A stretch of DNA of 7,949 nucleotides. Source: CAYPUG01 sp964413905. Lineage in GTDB: Bacteria > Chloroflexota > Anaerolineae > JAADDB01. This document shows, in pieces, positions 6,301 through 7,949 of the stretch. Both the position numbers and the translations under genes were made by a program. Location of the stretch: NCBI GenBank assembly GCA_964413905.1, contig CAYPUG010000121.1:1-7949 (forward strand). Direction: 5' to 3'. Position 1 is the first letter of the stretch. Every line of letters begins with the position of its first letter. The notes beneath the pieces were generated by a model. That model had not been told where the DNA came from and made no database searches. It was given only the letters and a program-made list of their open reading frames with translations.

Positions 6301-6871
6301 GATCCTCCCTGAATTTGACGAGAAAATCCCGCATGCTGAAGGTTTCGATGCCCAGCACATGGGCCATGTTACGGATGCCTTCGTCCGCGGTGAGAATGGC
6401 CGCGCCTGTTTCCTTGGCCAATAAAATCACGTCCAGGTCCTCCACGCTATCCACGATGCCGGAGCGCACGACTTCCCGGTACTTCTCCCGGAGCCGGCGT
6501 ACGGTCTCCGCGCTGTTCTCGGACCGGGCCGCCTGTTCCGCGACGCGTAGCCCCCGGTCAATGCGCTGGCGGATGTCCCGGATGAAGAAGTGGAGCACGG
6601 CCGCGGGCACCTGCAGGGCGAAGATGTCCGGGGCACGGACGATGGCGTACGCGCGCAGGGCATCCAGCGCGTCCTGGTCCACAAAGTGGGAGAGTTCCCG
6701 GAAGATGGAAATGGGCACGTACACCCGGATGTTGCGGCTACGGGCCAGGGAGACGAACTCGCGCAGGGCTGCGCTGACGCCCTGGCCGAGCAGGTGTTGC
6801 GTGTCCGGATTGACGAAGACGCTGGTGTCGATGACGATGGCCGGCCGGATGGCGTTATTTTGGGCGTCCAT
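6293..6871 (-). CDS. RNA-free RNase P, HARP family (PIN domain; 'RNA ligase partner')
   Basis: Small protein-only RNase P that removes 5' leaders from pre-tRNA by metal-dependent hydrolysis; 192 aa, the family size. The PIN-domain acidic residues are visible: Asp15 in VIDTSVF, Glu59 in FREL, Asp141/Asp145/Asp147 in DSVEDLD and Asp163 in TADEG. From memory, the Aquifex aeolicus enzyme's late aspartates are D138, D142 and D160; residues 141, 145 and 163 keep that spacing exactly. Residues about 85-135 are charged and helical, corresponding to the protruding helices used in HARP oligomers. The start at 6871 has AAGGAG 9 nt upstream and overlaps the mevalonate kinase stop by 17 bases. Databases also name this family UPF0278 / RNA ligase partner (MJ_0950 family). 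A general PIN ribonuclease is the fallback reading. Confidence 0.9.
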   Translation of the reverse strand: MDAQNNAIRPAIVIDTSVFVNPDTQHLLGQGVSAALREFVSLARSRNIRVYVPISIFRELSHFVDQDALDALRAYAIVRAPDIFALQVPAAVLHFFIRDIRQRIDRGLRVAEQAARSENSAETVRRLREKYREVVRSGIVDSVEDLDVILLAKETGAAILTADEGIRNMAHVLGIETFSMRDFLVKFREDHG

Positions 6872-7817
6872 TGCCGGATGCTCCTTGTACGGTGGTGACA
6901 AAGGTGTGCACCGCGCCTGCTTGGCGCAAAGCCTCGGCGACCCTGGCCGCGTCCGCTTCCTCGACCAGGGCGATAACGTTGCCGCCCCACCCCGCGCCAG
7001 CCAACTTCGCGCCCAGGGCACCCGCCCGCCGGGCCGCGTCGACCAGGTTGTCCAGCACAGGGGAGGAGACACCCATCTCCCGGAGCAGGCGGTGGTTTTC
7101 GTCCAGAAGCGGTCCCACGTCCTTCACGCGCCCGTGCTCTAATGCGTCCCGTATCTGATGGACCAGTTGGCCGATGGCCTGGAACAGACGCTCGTACCGG
7201 TGGGGGGCCTTTTGCCAGGCTTGACGTACGGCCAGCACCACGTCCCGGGTCGAGGCGCTGACGCCGCTGTCCCCGACGACCAGGGTGAACGGGTCGTGGG
7301 GTGTGAAGGGCTCCGGCGGGGTGCCGCGAACAAACCAGACGGGACGTTCGTACGCGATGACGGTGTTGTCGATGCCGCTGGGGGTTCCGTGCCAGATGGT
7401 CTCGGCTTTGTACGCGAGCGCGGACACTTCCGCAGGGGAGAGGGGCCGGTGTGCGACGGCAGCCAGCACCCGCACGACTGCCACCGCGATTGCGGCGCTG
7501 CTTCCCAATCCTCCGCCTACGGGAATATCCGAGCGCACGGTGAGTTCTCCGCCCGGCGTGGGGATCTCCAGGTAAGCCAGGGTCTCACGGATGAGCAGGC
7601 TCAGGGGATGGTCCCTCGGCCCCGGAGGCCAATCCCAGGTTTCGCCCACGTCGGGAAGGTGGACGCGCAGCGAGGACGTGCCCGACTGCACCCAGGTGGC
7701 GCGGGCGCGCACGTCGCTGAGGGGCACCGCGATGGCCGGTTGGCCGTACACCACTGCGTGTTCCCCGCACAGGATGACTTTGGCTGCCGCGGAAGCCTTA
7801 TATGTCTGCGTGTTCAT
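6855..7817 (-). CDS. mvk: Mevalonate kinase (GHMP kinase family)
   Basis: Cytosolic enzyme that phosphorylates mevalonate to 5-phosphomevalonate with ATP, in isoprenoid synthesis. The protein is 320 aa, near the archaeal/bacterial MVK length. Motif 1 is GEHAVVYG (18-25, Glu19). The ATP-binding motif 2 is PVGGGLGSSAA (99-109). The substrate/catalytic segment is HGTPSGIDN (143-151, Asp150). Motif 3 is KLAGAGWGGN (271-280), with Trp277 where many MVKs have Gly or Arg. The start at 7817 has no Shine-Dalgarno; a TACAAT box ends only 9 nt upstream, so the mRNA may be nearly leaderless. It is the first gene of the operon, overlapping the RNase P gene by 17 bases. No other mevalonate-pathway gene is in the window. 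Confidence 0.94.
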   Translation of the reverse strand: MNTQTYKASAAAKVILCGEHAVVYGQPAIAVPLSDVRARATWVQSGTSSLRVHLPDVGETWDWPPGPRDHPLSLLIRETLAYLEIPTPGGELTVRSDIPVGGGLGSSAAIAVAVVRVLAAVAHRPLSPAEVSALAYKAETIWHGTPSGIDNTVIAYERPVWFVRGTPPEPFTPHDPFTLVVGDSGVSASTRDVVLAVRQAWQKAPHRYERLFQAIGQLVHQIRDALEHGRVKDVGPLLDENHRLLREMGVSSPVLDNLVDAARRAGALGAKLAGAGWGGNVIALVEEADAARVAEALRQAGAVHTFVTTVQGASGNGRPK

Positions 7818-7826
7818 GGTGTATGT

Positions 7827-7856
7827 ATTGTATTCGTTTGTCGGTTTTTTGCCGAA
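7827..7856 (-). promoter_or_regulatory. Possible promoter of the mvk-RNase P-ligase-thpR operon
   Basis: On the minus strand, TTCGGC (7856-7851, weak -35), an 18-bp spacer and TACAAT (7832-7827, 5 of 6 to consensus). Transcription would begin about 2-4 nt before the mvk ATG at 7817. The good -10 and the absence of a Shine-Dalgarno fit a leaderless start, but the poor -35 keeps this tentative. Confidence 0.4.
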
Positions 7857-7865
7857 CGGGGAGGA

Positions 7866-7949
7866 GGGGGGCGGTTAGGAGTTGGCGGTTAGCAGGTGGC
7901 AGATAGCGGGTGGCGAGTGGCGATTAGCGGTTAGCAGTTGGCGGTTAGC
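7866..7949. repeat. Degenerate 7-bp tandem repeat, about 12 units, runs off the window
   Basis: Read on the plus strand in steps of seven ending at 7949, the units are: GGTTAGC (7943), AGTTGGC (7936), GGTTAGC (7929), GATTAGC (7922), GAGTGGC (7915), GGGTGGC (7908), AGATAGC (7901), AGGTGGC (7894), GGTTAGC (7887), AGTTGGC (7880), GGTTAGG (7873) and a decayed GGGGGGC (7866). Almost every unit ends in (A/G)GC. C appears only at the last position, so the strand is strongly G-rich. The 14-mer AGTTGGCGGTTAGC is exact at 7880-7893 and 7936-7949. No coding capacity is apparent. The array abuts the promoter of the mvk operon. Confidence 0.9.

Noticed and set aside
5728..6312. Plus-strand open frame of 194 codons
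   Set aside because: Antisense to the RNA ligase, a by-product of high GC; no independent coding sign.
6293..6871. PIN protein as a VapC-type toxin of a toxin-antitoxin pair
   Set aside because: There is no small antitoxin gene upstream; length (192 aa), helical insertion and partner ligase match HARP instead.
7158..7892. Plus-strand open frame of 244 codons
   Set aside because: Antisense shadow of the mevalonate kinase gene, whose motifs are unambiguous; it also runs into the heptamer array.
7866..7949. CRISPR array
   Set aside because: Units are 7 bp, degenerate and contiguous; there are no 20-40 bp repeats with unique spacers and no cas genes.

Overview
The window looks bacterial: Shine-Dalgarno starts, sigma70-type promoters, a lipobox lipoprotein and a peptide-type ABC importer. 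It also carries a set of genes better known from archaea and thermophilic bacteria: a mevalonate kinase, a HARP-type RNA-free RNase P and a Pab1020/Rnl3-type RNA ligase. That mix, with the high GC content, fits a thermophilic or deep-branching bacterium. Chloroflexota (Anaerolineae-like) is my best guess because that phylum has archaeal-type mevalonate enzymes. This is an inference; no taxonomic marker gene is present.

Left part (1-3411, minus strand): an ABC importer operon of the dipeptide/oligopeptide/nickel class. It is read from a promoter near 3382-3411 through a roughly 150-nt leader holding a possible operator palindrome, a hairpin and a possible five-codon leader peptide. The genes are the family-5 solute-binding lipoprotein (3222-1573), an intercistronic hairpin, a DppB-type permease (1501-572) and a DppC-type permease (579 to beyond base 1). 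The ATPase genes are not in the window.

Middle (3497-3876): a tRNA-Gly(GCC) / tRNA-Cys(GCA) operon on the minus strand, with perfect-consensus -35 and -10 boxes and a strong intrinsic terminator. Upstream of its promoter lies a perfect inverted repeat (23-bp arms, 3-nt loop). A plus-strand gene (3935-4585) for an unrecognised multi-pass membrane protein follows.

Right part (4608-7817, minus strand): a tightly packed four-gene operon in which every junction overlaps. The order is mevalonate kinase, HARP-type RNase P ('RNA ligase partner'), Pab1020/Rnl3 RNA ligase, then ThpR/LigT-type 2',3'-cyclic phosphodiesterase. Three of the four proteins make, join or process RNA ends, so this reads as an RNA-end maturation, circularisation or repair module led by an isoprenoid gene. 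It converges on the membrane-protein gene with only 22 bp between stop codons. Upstream of it, the window ends in a degenerate 7-bp tandem repeat (7866-7949) that runs off the edge.
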